Made by a program: the position numbers and the translations under genes
Assembly (NCBI RefSeq): GCF_030503855.1
Contig: NZ_CP129971.1
Span: forward strand, 2,294,001-2,358,000
DNA from: Marivirga salinae
Lineage (GTDB): Bacteria; Bacteroidota; Bacteroidia; Cytophagales; Cyclobacteriaceae
Length of the DNA: 64,000 nucleotides
Direction: 5' to 3'
Shown here: positions 16,670-26,663 of the stretch, piece after piece
Layout: each line of letters begins with the position of its first letter
How positions within the stretch are numbered: the first letter of the stretch is position 1
Notes under the pieces: generated by a model
What the model saw: the letters and a program-made list of their open reading frames with translations, nothing else
The model's database searches: none
What the model was told of the DNA's origin: nothing

Positions 16670-18724
16670 ATGAAAGCAATCAAAATCCTTTTTTTTCTTC
16701 TATTATCTTATTCTAGCATTTCTGCCCAAGGAAGTACTAAGGATAAAAATGAGCTGCTGTTGCTTAAACACTACGAAAACGAAGATTTTAATAAGGTAGT
16801 AAAGATAGCTGATTCACTTTTGCAGCTAGAAAATTTACCCAAACGTGCTAGAATTTATCAGATTAAAGCGGATGCGCTCTATTTCTTAAATGACGTAAAC
16901 GCGTCCTTAGAAAGCTATTTGTTAGCAATTGAGCACCTTGCTGAAGCAGAGATTGATACAGTCTATCTCATAGAAAACTATAGTCACGCAGGCTTCTGCT
17001 ATTTATATTTAGGCCAATATGTAGAAGCTTTACCCTATTATGAGAAAGCCCTTAAAATTTCACGAAGTGCAAATGATTCTACAGAGATATCTACCCAACT
17101 GTCTCATTTAGGGAATATTCATACGCATCTTAATAATTTTGAATTAGCTGAAGAGTATTTCCAGCGTTCATATGAAATCAACTTCAAATTGCAGGATTCT
17201 GTTGCTTTAGCTTATGACTTGGTTGACCTAGGAAGTCTTTTTTTCAGAATGGGCGAATTTAAAAAAGCAGTTATTTACTATAAGAATGGCTTAAAGGTCG
17301 AAAAAACGAGGGCAGATAATCACAATACGCTCATCCTTAGGTTAGGAAAATTAGCCGATGCCTACATGGAAACAGGTGCTATCGATAGTGCCGTTTTCTT
17401 TATTGAAAAAGCGACCAGACAGGCTATCAGTATAAACGACTCTTTGTCTTTACATAAAAACTGGTTGGTCAAAGGCAAAATATTATTGAAGCAGGAACGA
17501 TTTGATTCAGCTCGTGAATTAGGGTACCGTTTACAGCAATACTTTGAAAGCGAAACCATAAATCAGTATGATGTTGAGGCCTTAATGATCGTTGCAAAGG
17601 CCAATTATTTAATGGGTAATACCAATGATGCAATCCGCCATCTAACCGAAGTTATTGGTAGACTTAAAACGAAGGATCACAAAGCTGCATTAAGTGAGAT
17701 TTACCAATTACGTTCGGAAATATTTGAAACCATAGGACAAAATAAAAAAGCCATTGAGGATTTAAGGTTATATCTATCCTATACTGATTCGTTGAATTTG
17801 GAAAAAAGGCAAAATACCATTTTATCTTTATCCAAAATATATGATACGCGCAGCAAAGAGCAAAAAATAGAATTATTAGAAAATAAAACAGCCCTGCAAA
17901 AAGTACAGGCAGAGAATGAAAGAAGGTTTAGGCTAATTCTAATTTTGGCAGTATCGTTCTTACTCGCCCTGGCGATATTATTTTACGTCAGATATAGAGA
18001 AAAACAAAAAAATGCCACTTTGTTAACTGATAAAAACACTGCGCTAAGAGAGCTAAATACTACAAAGGATAAATTGTTTGCCATCATCTCGCATGATTTA
18101 AGAAACCCAGTTTCTGCATTCAGAAATATGACAGAGGCGCTTGTTGAGAATCAAAGCCACTTGGATAAAGCTAAAATCAGTCATTATTTAAAGAAAATGC
18201 AAACTAATGCGGCAGAGGTGGAAACACAGCTGAACGATCTTTTGGCATGGGCTTCTAAGGAAATTGGAAAAGAAAGGCTTGAATTGCAAGATTTAGCCGT
18301 AGAGCCGATGATTGAACAAGTATTTAGATTGCTGTCCCCATTGGCAGAAAATAAATCAATCCGATTAGAGTATAAATTGGAAGATGATTTTGTTATTCAT
18401 ACGCACCCTGAATTATTCAAGACCGTCATCAGAAATTTAATAAATAATGCGATTAAATTTACCGAGGAGGGAGGGGAAGTCAACTTATATGCTACTCGTA
18501 AAAATGGTGCTATTATATTTACTATCCACGACAATGGGATAGGAATTGGAAAAGAGCAACAAGGCATTTTGTTTTCAGATGAGAAAATGAAAGCGAATGA
18601 AAATAGCGGAATGGGAATGGGGCTATCACTTACCAAAGATATAATGGATCGTCTGAAAGGAGAAATTTTGGTAGAGAGTAAAGAAAACGTTGGTACAACC
18701 TTTACTTTAAAATTTGTAGCATGA
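16670..18724 (+). CDS. TPR-containing sensor histidine kinase
   Basis: 684 residues. Signal peptide about 1-20 (SSISAQG), periplasmic tetratricopeptide repeats (about 30-380, for example YLGQYVEALPYYEKALKIS), a short coiled coil, one membrane segment (about 421-440) and a second coiled coil. Then come a HisKA domain with phospho-acceptor His475 (ISHDLRNPVSAF) and a HATPase domain (NNAIKFTEEGG, HDNGIGIG, SGMGMGLSL). It overlaps the next gene by four bases (ATGA), so the two are co-translated as a two-component pair. The signal sensed by the TPR region is unknown. Confidence 0.92.
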   Translation: MKAIKILFFLLLSYSSISAQGSTKDKNELLLLKHYENEDFNKVVKIADSLLQLENLPKRARIYQIKADALYFLNDVNASLESYLLAIEHLAEAEIDTVYLIENYSHAGFCYLYLGQYVEALPYYEKALKISRSANDSTEISTQLSHLGNIHTHLNNFELAEEYFQRSYEINFKLQDSVALAYDLVDLGSLFFRMGEFKKAVIYYKNGLKVEKTRADNHNTLILRLGKLADAYMETGAIDSAVFFIEKATRQAISINDSLSLHKNWLVKGKILLKQERFDSARELGYRLQQYFESETINQYDVEALMIVAKANYLMGNTNDAIRHLTEVIGRLKTKDHKAALSEIYQLRSEIFETIGQNKKAIEDLRLYLSYTDSLNLEKRQNTILSLSKIYDTRSKEQKIELLENKTALQKVQAENERRFRLILILAVSFLLALAILFYVRYREKQKNATLLTDKNTALRELNTTKDKLFAIISHDLRNPVSAFRNMTEALVENQSHLDKAKISHYLKKMQTNAAEVETQLNDLLAWASKEIGKERLELQDLAVEPMIEQVFRLLSPLAENKSIRLEYKLEDDFVIHTHPELFKTVIRNLINNAIKFTEEGGEVNLYATRKNGAIIFTIHDNGIGIGKEQQGILFSDEKMKANENSGMGMGLSLTKDIMDRLKGEILVESKENVGTTFTLKFVA

Positions 18725-19377
18725 ATGAGAGTAACACCATCAAGGTCATTATTGTGGATGATCACGAGTTAGTGCGTGATGGCCTGGAATTAGGGCTTAT
18801 GGGCCAGAATGGAATAGAAGTAATTGCTACAGCAGGTGATTATCGCGGACTTGAAAAAGAAATGTCAGAAAAAATACCGGATGTCATCTTGCTTGATATA
18901 GACCTACCGCAGAAGTCAGGAATTGAAATCACTAAATCGATAAAATCAAATAGTATAGCACCTAAAATTGTAATGATTACAGGCAATGATCAAATCAATT
19001 ATTTAGAAATGGCCTTGCGTGCTGGGGCGAATGGTTTTGTTTCGAAAAGCAGTCGGAAAGAAATAGTAGTGGAAGCGATTCAACAGGTGATGAGAGAGAA
19101 TATTTATATTGATTATAATCTATCACAAGACGTTTACCAAAGCTTAAAAAACAAACTGGATCTACATCAAGATGAGAAGGAGCTAAGCGAAAGGGAAATT
19201 GAAATATTGAAAGGCTTTGCTAATGGACTCACCTACCAACAGATTTCCGATGAACTCCACATTTCCAAAAAAACAGTGGAATCACACAAAGCCTTGATTT
19301 CTAAAAAGTTGAATACCAAAAATAATGCAGATTTAATAAAATATGCAATCAAAAAAGGCTTCGTAAAACTAGATTGA
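18721..19377 (+). CDS. LuxR/NarL-type response regulator
   Basis: 218 residues. Receiver domain about 7-125 with acidic pocket VDDHE, phospho-acceptor Asp59 (ILLDIDLP) and a conserved Lys region (GFVSKSSRK). A LuxR helix-turn-helix lies at about 150-215 (LSEREIEILKGFANGLTYQQI ... KKTVESHKALI). It is the cognate partner of the upstream kinase, with overlapping start and stop. It is directly upstream of the cassette 2 surface protein, which is a plausible but unproven target. Confidence 0.93.
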   Translation: MNESNTIKVIIVDDHELVRDGLELGLMGQNGIEVIATAGDYRGLEKEMSEKIPDVILLDIDLPQKSGIEITKSIKSNSIAPKIVMITGNDQINYLEMALRAGANGFVSKSSRKEIVVEAIQQVMRENIYIDYNLSQDVYQSLKNKLDLHQDEKELSEREIEILKGFANGLTYQQISDELHISKKTVESHKALISKKLNTKNNADLIKYAIKKGFVKLD

Positions 19378-19503
19378 TTTAGTAGCAGATTGCAGGGTAG
19401 TATTTTCCACTAAGGGTTTTTCTCCAAAATAATCAGGAATATTCCTTATATCATTTTTCTGAGATTTATTTGAACTTTGTTTTACACAAATCAGAAAATC
19501 GAT

Positions 19504-22500
19504 ATGAAAAACTTTCTACCTATTTTATTTTGCTTATTGAGCTTGTTGGCTTTCAAAGCTCAAGGCCAAAACGAATTTATTACTACTTGGCAAACAACTG
19601 ATACAGAGATAACTATTCCTACTACAGGTTCTGGTTATAACTATGATATCAGCTGGATCAACCTTGATAATTCAGGTGTGGGAGATGGATCTGCTTCCGG
19701 TATAACAGGCGATTACACCATCACAGGTTTGACAAATGATGAAACTTACGAGATAGTAATCTCTGGTACTTTTCCTCGCATTTACTTCAATGGCGGAGTG
19801 GAAAAGGATAAAATCCTCACCGTCAAACAGTGGGGTATCATTCAGTGGAGTTCGATGGAGAGAGCATTTCAAGGCTGTACAAACTTCAATATTACAGCCA
19901 CTGACGCTCCAGATTTGAGTACTGTTACCAGTATGCGTAGTATGTTCCAATCATGTACAAGTCTTGATGCAGACTTAAGCAGCTGGGACGTGTCTAATGT
20001 TGAGGATTTTCTTGCTACTTTTTCCAGTACTCAGAATTACAGTCAAGATCTAACTTCTTGGGTGGTTTCCAGTGCTACTAATATGGCTTTAATGTTTTCA
20101 AATTCAAACTTCAATGGGAGCTTATTTGGTTGGGATGTCTCTGGAGTAACAAATTTTAGTTCCATGTTTTCAGCTTCTAGCTTTAATAATTCATCTATCG
20201 TCTCATGGACTACAACAAGCGCTACCAAGATGGACTATATGTTTTCTGCTAATACCACTTTTAACCAAGACATTTCGGGATGGAATACTTCACTGGTAGA
20301 GAATATGTCACATATGTTTAATAATGCCTCCAGTTTTAATCAATCTCTAAATAGTTGGAATGTAAGTAATGTTACAGACATGTCACGCATGTTTGCTTTT
20401 GCTACTAGTTTTAACGGTGATATCTCCAGTTGGAATACCACCAAGGTGACGGATTTAAGCGGAATCTTTTATGGAGCAACAAATTTTAATCAATCTATAG
20501 CTTACAATTCAGGAACGAATGCCTGGAACACTTCTAATGTTACCGATTTATCAAATACTTTCCACGATGCTACTGCCTTTAATCAGGATATCTCCGGTTG
20601 GGATGTGAGTAAAGTTACAAGCTTCAGCAGTACTTTTGAAGACGCAACGTCCTTTAATCAAGATATTTCCGGTTGGGATGTGTCAAGCGTAACCTCAATG
20701 AACTACACCTTTAATGGAGCATCTTCATTTGACCAAAATCTTGGAAGCTGGGATATTAGTAATTTGTTCGGTTCAAACGGCATGTACCGTGCATTCTACG
20801 GTTCTGCTTTAAGCACTGAGAATTATGATAATACCTTAAATGGCTGGACTGATGGATCGATAACTCCCCCAGGGTATATAAACATGTATGTATATGGTTT
20901 GACTTATTGTGATGCTAGCGGAAGAGATATTTTACAGAATACCTATAATTGGAATTTCAGTGGAGACCAACAAAGTTGTACTCCAACAGCTATATCATTA
21001 ACATCTAATTCTATAGATGAGAATAATGCAATTGGAACTCAAATTGGTGAATTAGTTGCAACTGATAGCGATGCCGGTGAAAACTTCACCTTCACTTTTG
21101 TAGCGGGTGCTGGAGATACAGATAATGCAAGTTTTACAATTGATAAGGGAGCAATATCTCAAAGGAGTTTCTTAAGAGCTGGAGAAGTATTTGATTTCCA
21201 AACGCAGTCATCTTACTCTGTTAGAATTCAAGTAGAGGATAAGGATGGTAATACCTATCAACAACAATTAAGTATCACTATAAATGATGTTGCAGAAATT
21301 AATCCAGCCACAGCTTTTATTACGACTTGGGAAACCACTTCACCAAGTGAAAGTATTACCATTCCCACCAACTCAAGCGAGACTTATAATTATGCTGTAG
21401 ATTGGGGAGATGGGAATATTGAGTCTGGTCTTACAGGTGATGCATCGCACACCTATGCTAATGCAGGAACTTATACTGTAAGTATTTCTGGTGATTTCCC
21501 GAGAATATACTTTAGGAAAATTCAAGATGGGGTTGAAGATAAGATTTTCACTATTCAACAGTGGGGAGATATTGAGTGGACTTCAATGCATGAAGCTTTC
21601 CAGGGATGTTCCAATTTAAATATAACTGCTTCGGATTCACCGAATTTGTCTAATGTAACAGATATGAGTAGTATGTTTGTTTTTTGCTTTAGCCTTGATG
21701 CCGATATAGGAGACTGGGATGTTTCAAATGTTGAAAATATGAACAATCTCTTTTTTAGAGCGGAATCTTTTAATGCCGATATAAGTGGTTGGGATGTTTC
21801 TAATGTGACAGATATGAGCAGTATGTTTTCTTCAGCAGAAATATTTAACCAAAATATAGGTTCATGGCAAGTGGGGAATGTTGTCGACATGAACTCAATG
21901 TTTTCTAGAGCACACAGCTTTAATCAAAATATTGAAGGATGGGATGTGAGGCAAGTTACAGATATGAGCTTCATGTTTCTCGATGCTTTTGCCTTCAATC
22001 AGCCATTGAATGCTTGGGAAGTAATGAATGTAACGGACATGAGAAGCATGTTTAAGAAAGATGACTTCTTTGCTAGTGAATCTTCGAGCTTCAATCAGCC
22101 TTTAAATAGTTGGGATGTGAGTCAAGTTAGCGATATGAATTCTATGTTTTCGGGTGCTGCAGTTTTTGATCAAAACATTGACAACTGGCAGGTTCAAAAT
22201 GTAACCGATATGAGCCAGATGTTTTATAAAGCAAGCGCTTTTAATCAGGATATTAGTACTTGGGACTTTTCCAATGTTACGAATATGGATCAGATGTTTC
22301 AGTCTGCTACTTCTTTCGATCAGGCAATAGGAAGTTGGGTTATTACTAATGTTGTCAGTATGGATGATATGTTAGTAGGCAGTGGATTATCAATAGCAAA
22401 TTATGATGCCACTCTTCAAGATTGGGCTTCACAAACTGTTCAGTCTGATGTAATATTTGGAGCAAATTTTTTAAACTATTGCACTGCGGAAACCGCCAGA

Positions 22501-25500
22501 AATACGCTGATAAACACCTACAACTGGACTATATCTGATGACGGGCTTCAATGTCCTTCACAATCTGCCCCTTTCATAACCACTTGGCAAACAGATGACA
22601 CGGAAATAACTATTCCGACCACTGGAACTGGCTATAATTATGATATCACCTGGACCAACCTGACTAACCCTGGTGTGGGAGACGGTTCTGCTACAAATCA
22701 AGCAGGAAATTATACTGTCACAGGCTTATCTAATGGAGATACTTATCAGTTGGAGATTAATGGAGATTTTCCAAGGATTCTTTTTAATGAAAACAGTCAA
22801 GTCCTAAAAATTCAATCAATAGAGCAATGGGGAGATATACAATGGACATCAATGTCTCGTGCATTCAGCGGCTGTTCGAATTTGGTTTCTAATGCTACTG
22901 ATAATCCGGATCTTTCGGGAGTGTCAAACTTTAGCCAAATGTTTAAGGGCTGTACCAATTTTACAGGAGATTTATCTGGCTGGAATACTGGTAATGCCAC
23001 TTTCATGAGTGAAATGTTTCGAGGCTGTGCTAATTTTAATAGTGACTTATCTGGCTGGGATGTAACCAATGTAACTGATATGAGCTCACTATTTTACGGA
23101 GCAGAATCATTCAATGGGGATGTATCAAATTGGAATGTATCAAATGTGAACAACATGTATGCTATATTCTTAAATGCCAGTATTTTCAATCAAGATATCT
23201 CCAATTGGGACGTTTCCAATGTCCAAGACTTTGGTAGTGCATTTAATTTTGCTGAAAACTTTAATCAAGACTTAAGTGGATGGAACACTTCTTCAGCCAC
23301 TAACATGTCCGGAATGTTTAGAAGAGCGTTTGATTTTGACCAGGATTTGTCAGCATGGGATATTCGAAACGTCACCGACTTATCTCAAGTTTTTGAAAAT
23401 TCTTCAATGTCTGTAGATAATTATGATCTCACAATTCAAGGCTGGGCTACACAATCAGTGCAATCTGGTGTTACGCTAGGTGCAGATGGGTTAGCTTATT
23501 GCAATAGTGAGGATGCCAGGAATAGTTTAATTAATAGCCCTAATAATTGGACTATAATTGGGGATGTCAAAGATTGTACTGGGGTGAATTCCATACCGAC
23601 TGATATTAGTTTGAGTTCTTCAACTATAGATGAAGGTAATTCAGTAGGAGATCTTGTGGGTTTATTTACTACCACCGATGCAGATGCAGGTGATACGCAT
23701 TCCTACTCACTAGTAGCTGGAGCAGGTGATACTGACAATGTCAGCTTTTCTATCACCGATGACCAACTAAAAGCAGCCGAAGCATTTGATTTTGAAACCA
23801 AATCAAGCTACTCTATTAGAGTTCAAACTGATGATGGAAATGGCAGTACTTTTGATAAAGAATTTTCTATCACTATCAATGATGTGGTAGAAAAGCAAGA
23901 TCAAACAATCACATTTGAAGCATTAGCAGACAAAGAATATGGAGATGCTTCCTTTAGCTTAACCGCCTCATCGGATAGCGAGTTGGCGGTAAGTTTTGAA
24001 GTAGTAGAGGGACCAGTGAGTTTGACGGGAAATGAAGTGACCATCACAGGAGTTGGAACAGCCACGATCCGCGCCACGCAAGGAGGGAATGATGGTTTTA
24101 ATCCAGCAGAGCCGGTGGATCAAAGCTTTGCTATTACAAAAGCAGGCTTAACGGTCATTGCCGAAGATAAGGTGATGAGCTATGGTGAAGCCCTTCCAGC
24201 TTTGACTTATGAGATAACAGGCTTTGTTTATAACGATGATGAAAATGACTTAAGCACGCCAGTTGAGATCAACACTACAGCCGATCAAAATAGTAATGCA
24301 GGCCCTTATGCCATCAATGTTTCAGGAGCCACAGCAGCGAATTATGATGTCAGCTTTGAAGCGGGAAGCCTAACCATCGAAAAAGCAGCGCAAGAAATTA
24401 CCTTTGATGCGCTGTCAGATGTGGATATCGATCAAAGCACAGAGGTGAGCCTTTCGGCAACAGCGAGTTCTGACTTGGCGGTGAGCTTTGAAGTAGTAAG
24501 CGGTCCAGCTACTTTGGATGGAACTACCTTGAGTCTAAGCGGTACGGGAACGGTAACGGTTAGGGCTAGTCAGGAAGGCAATGATAACTACCAGGCAGCA
24601 GAACCGGTGTCACAATCATTTGATGTGTTCTCTACCGCAAAAGAGAATCAAAGCATCACATTTGAGGCCCTTCCTGAAAAAACATTTGGGGATGAGTCTT
24701 TCGAACTAAGTGCCACGGCAAGCTCAGGATTGACATTGAACTATAGCAGTTCAGACGAAACAGTAGCTACAATAGAGGGAGCAATGGTGACGATAGTGGG
24801 AGCAGGAACAACGATCATTACAGCTAGCCAAGCGGGGAATGAGGAGTATAACCCAGCGCCAGCCATCAGTCAGACCTTGGTGGTCAACAAGGCAGATCAG
24901 GAGATCACGATAGAAGCTATCTCTAACAAAGTCATCGAAGCAGCAGATTTTGAGGTGGTTGCTTCCACTACAAGCGGATTAGCATTGAGCTACGTGGTAT
25001 TGTCAGGCCCAGCTACCCTCAACGGAAATATCGTCACGCTAAGCGGTGAAGTAGGAACAGTAGAAATAGAAGTAAGTCAGGCGGGCAATGAGAATTACTT
25101 AGCTGCTTCTGCGACCATTAGCTTTGAAGTGGTAGATAATCCATGTGAAGGATTTGGCGCCACGGCCACTGCACTACAAAACGTAAGCTGCAATGGCGAT
25201 GCAAGCGGTAGCTTTGAAGTAAATACAAGCAATGGAACAGCACCTTTTACCTACACCCTAGGAAATGAAAACCAGGATAATGGACTATTTGAGAATATGA
25301 CGGCAGGTAGTTATGAAATCATAGTAACCGATACCAATGGCTGCAGTGCTACTGCTACAGTTGAAATTAGCGAAGCAGAAGCTTTACAAGTAACGGCCGA
25401 GACCACGGATAGCAATAGTATTTTCGGAAATGGTAGTATCAGCCTGACAGTAATTGGAGGAACCGGAAACTATAGCTATGATTGGAGTACTGGAGCTACC

Positions 25501-25836
25501 ACTGCAGACCTTACAGACTTAGGTATAGGAGAATATACAGTAACTATAACAGATGAGGCAGGATGTAGCATTGAAGACAGCTATACTATAGGTGGAGTAA
25601 CGGCTAATAGCGATGCTTTTGAGCTTAACATTTACCCTAATCCGGTCATCAACCAAATTACTATATCGCACGGAGAGAAGGTGAATCAGATCAGTTTGAT
25701 GGATGCAAAAGGAAAGATAATCCTAGAGCAGAAAGCAATTGGAAGAGAAACCGAGCTAGAGATGACAGGACTACCAGCAGGCATATATTTCATCCGTCTG
25801 GACGATGGTAATATGAAAAGAATAATAAAGGAGTAA
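19504..25836 (+). CDS. giant T9SS-secreted surface protein, cassette 2 (DUF285/BspA-like repeats)
   Basis: 2110 residues from the ATG at 19504; a longer TTG-started reading (19477) would precede a normal signal peptide (MKNFLPILFCLLS ... AQGQ) and is rejected. Three blocks each open with FITTW-type sequence (about 24-490, 604-1018, 1023-1360). Each block is built of roughly 25-residue units of the form W-D-V-S-N-V-T-D-M-S-S-M-F, the DUF285 repeat of Mycoplasma and BspA-like surface proteins. Cadherin-like units (about 494-600 and 1363-1463, ITINDV) separate blocks. Then come Ig/MBG-type beta-units (about 1466-1880), two SprB-type units (to about 2030) and a type A T9SS sorting domain (IYPNPVINQITIS ... 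GIYFIRLDDG). Surface location follows from the signals; adhesion is an inference. The last third has GC-richer codons than the first. Confidence 0.87.
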   Translation: MKNFLPILFCLLSLLAFKAQGQNEFITTWQTTDTEITIPTTGSGYNYDISWINLDNSGVGDGSASGITGDYTITGLTNDETYEIVISGTFPRIYFNGGVEKDKILTVKQWGIIQWSSMERAFQGCTNFNITATDAPDLSTVTSMRSMFQSCTSLDADLSSWDVSNVEDFLATFSSTQNYSQDLTSWVVSSATNMALMFSNSNFNGSLFGWDVSGVTNFSSMFSASSFNNSSIVSWTTTSATKMDYMFSANTTFNQDISGWNTSLVENMSHMFNNASSFNQSLNSWNVSNVTDMSRMFAFATSFNGDISSWNTTKVTDLSGIFYGATNFNQSIAYNSGTNAWNTSNVTDLSNTFHDATAFNQDISGWDVSKVTSFSSTFEDATSFNQDISGWDVSSVTSMNYTFNGASSFDQNLGSWDISNLFGSNGMYRAFYGSALSTENYDNTLNGWTDGSITPPGYINMYVYGLTYCDASGRDILQNTYNWNFSGDQQSCTPTAISLTSNSIDENNAIGTQIGELVATDSDAGENFTFTFVAGAGDTDNASFTIDKGAISQRSFLRAGEVFDFQTQSSYSVRIQVEDKDGNTYQQQLSITINDVAEINPATAFITTWETTSPSESITIPTNSSETYNYAVDWGDGNIESGLTGDASHTYANAGTYTVSISGDFPRIYFRKIQDGVEDKIFTIQQWGDIEWTSMHEAFQGCSNLNITASDSPNLSNVTDMSSMFVFCFSLDADIGDWDVSNVENMNNLFFRAESFNADISGWDVSNVTDMSSMFSSAEIFNQNIGSWQVGNVVDMNSMFSRAHSFNQNIEGWDVRQVTDMSFMFLDAFAFNQPLNAWEVMNVTDMRSMFKKDDFFASESSSFNQPLNSWDVSQVSDMNSMFSGAAVFDQNIDNWQVQNVTDMSQMFYKASAFNQDISTWDFSNVTNMDQMFQSATSFDQAIGSWVITNVVSMDDMLVGSGLSIANYDATLQDWASQTVQSDVIFGANFLNYCTAETARNTLINTYNWTISDDGLQCPSQSAPFITTWQTDDTEITIPTTGTGYNYDITWTNLTNPGVGDGSATNQAGNYTVTGLSNGDTYQLEINGDFPRILFNENSQVLKIQSIEQWGDIQWTSMSRAFSGCSNLVSNATDNPDLSGVSNFSQMFKGCTNFTGDLSGWNTGNATFMSEMFRGCANFNSDLSGWDVTNVTDMSSLFYGAESFNGDVSNWNVSNVNNMYAIFLNASIFNQDISNWDVSNVQDFGSAFNFAENFNQDLSGWNTSSATNMSGMFRRAFDFDQDLSAWDIRNVTDLSQVFENSSMSVDNYDLTIQGWATQSVQSGVTLGADGLAYCNSEDARNSLINSPNNWTIIGDVKDCTGVNSIPTDISLSSSTIDEGNSVGDLVGLFTTTDADAGDTHSYSLVAGAGDTDNVSFSITDDQLKAAEAFDFETKSSYSIRVQTDDGNGSTFDKEFSITINDVVEKQDQTITFEALADKEYGDASFSLTASSDSELAVSFEVVEGPVSLTGNEVTITGVGTATIRATQGGNDGFNPAEPVDQSFAITKAGLTVIAEDKVMSYGEALPALTYEITGFVYNDDENDLSTPVEINTTADQNSNAGPYAINVSGATAANYDVSFEAGSLTIEKAAQEITFDALSDVDIDQSTEVSLSATASSDLAVSFEVVSGPATLDGTTLSLSGTGTVTVRASQEGNDNYQAAEPVSQSFDVFSTAKENQSITFEALPEKTFGDESFELSATASSGLTLNYSSSDETVATIEGAMVTIVGAGTTIITASQAGNEEYNPAPAISQTLVVNKADQEITIEAISNKVIEAADFEVVASTTSGLALSYVVLSGPATLNGNIVTLSGEVGTVEIEVSQAGNENYLAASATISFEVVDNPCEGFGATATALQNVSCNGDASGSFEVNTSNGTAPFTYTLGNENQDNGLFENMTAGSYEIIVTDTNGCSATATVEISEAEALQVTAETTDSNSIFGNGSISLTVIGGTGNYSYDWSTGATTADLTDLGIGEYTVTITDEAGCSIEDSYTIGGVTANSDAFELNIYPNPVINQITISHGEKVNQISLMDAKGKIILEQKAIGRETELEMTGLPAGIYFIRLDDGNMKRIIKE

Positions 25837-25843
25837 GAGTAGA

Positions 25844-25881
25844 AAGAGCGCAATAGGAATTAAAACCCTATTTGCGCTCTT
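25844..25881 (+). promoter_or_regulatory. intercistronic hairpin, cassette 2
   Basis: AAGAGCGCAATAGG pairs with CCTATTTGCGCTCTT over 14 bp with one bulge. It lies eight bases after the stop codon and lacks a T-run downstream. Confidence 0.6.
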
Positions 25882-25928
25882 AAAATTCAACCTTAAACAA
25901 ATCACTCAATACATAAAATAGAAAACAA

Positions 25929-26345
25929 ATGAAGACATTTAGATATATAACACTAATTAGCTTGATAGCACTGACTTCCATGATCGGCTGCAAAAATGAG
26001 GTAACGATCACACCCACCGAACAAGCCCAACAGGATTTAGTAGAATCACTGCAAGGAACTTGGACGGCTCAGGAGGTAAGAAAAGAAAACACGGTAATTA
26101 GTGATTTCAATGACTTTAGCTTGACCATCACGGATAAAAGCTACAGCACTGAAAACGGATCACCGGTATGGCCAAGCAGTGGCACCTTTGACTTTGAGAG
26201 CATAGAGACAGAAAATGAATTTGTGAGGCAAGATGGGCGACTGTTTACGGCAACAGTCAATAACGGCACTGTAACAATCACCATCGTCTATCAAGAAGAA
26301 ACCGGTAGAGGAGAATATGGCACCTATGAGTTTGTCATGGAATAA
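25929..26345 (+). CDS. small lipoprotein of cassette 2
   Basis: 138 residues with lipobox MIGC (Cys21) and the same domain as the proteins at 15215 and 35670: LQGTWTAQEVRKEN, FSLTITDKSYSTENGS, FVRQDGRLFTA. The first two thirds and the upstream intergenic DNA are almost identical to the 35670 copy, while the C-terminus (TVNNGTVTITIVYQEETGRG) differs. It is probably co-transcribed with the giant surface protein. Function unknown; the constant pairing suggests a partner of the sorted protein. Confidence 0.8.
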   Translation: MKTFRYITLISLIALTSMIGCKNEVTITPTEQAQQDLVESLQGTWTAQEVRKENTVISDFNDFSLTITDKSYSTENGSPVWPSSGTFDFESIETENEFVRQDGRLFTATVNNGTVTITIVYQEETGRGEYGTYEFVME

Positions 26346-26428
26346 AGAAAATAGAAGAAGCTAGCAATAGCCCACGTTTAGGTAGGCCCTAAGTGTTGTT
26401 GAAAGATAGGGTAGTGGTTTTTTCATGA

Positions 26429-26457
26429 GCCTCTGTAGTGATACAGAGGCTTTTTTA
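26429..26457 (+). terminator. terminator of cassette 2
   Basis: GCCTCTGTA (26429-26437), loop GTGA, TACAGAGGC (26442-26450), then TTTTTT. It belongs to a conserved tail starting with CTAGCAATAG at 26361. The bases from here to 26663 hold no gene that I can see. Confidence 0.85.
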
Positions 26458-26663
26458 TTTTTCTTCTTTTGAATAGAAAGATGGAATAACAGCAAACTGA
26501 AATGAGGAGAGAAAAATGCCTGACAGTTTGAGGAAAATGAAACAGCTAGTTTAGCTGCCTTGTGCGATCAGCTTTTTTTGTGACTTGAAATTTAATATAC
26601 ATGAAGTTTTCTGTAAATATTATGATAAAGTAGCTAATTTACGGCCTCTATCTTGCAAAGTTC

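Noticed and set aside
19477..19503. TTG start nine codons before the cassette 2 surface protein
   Set aside because: It puts charged residues before a complete signal peptide that starts at the ATG at 19504. The same reasoning removes the TTG at 41706 and the early ATGs at 37050, 37067, 56472 and 62850.
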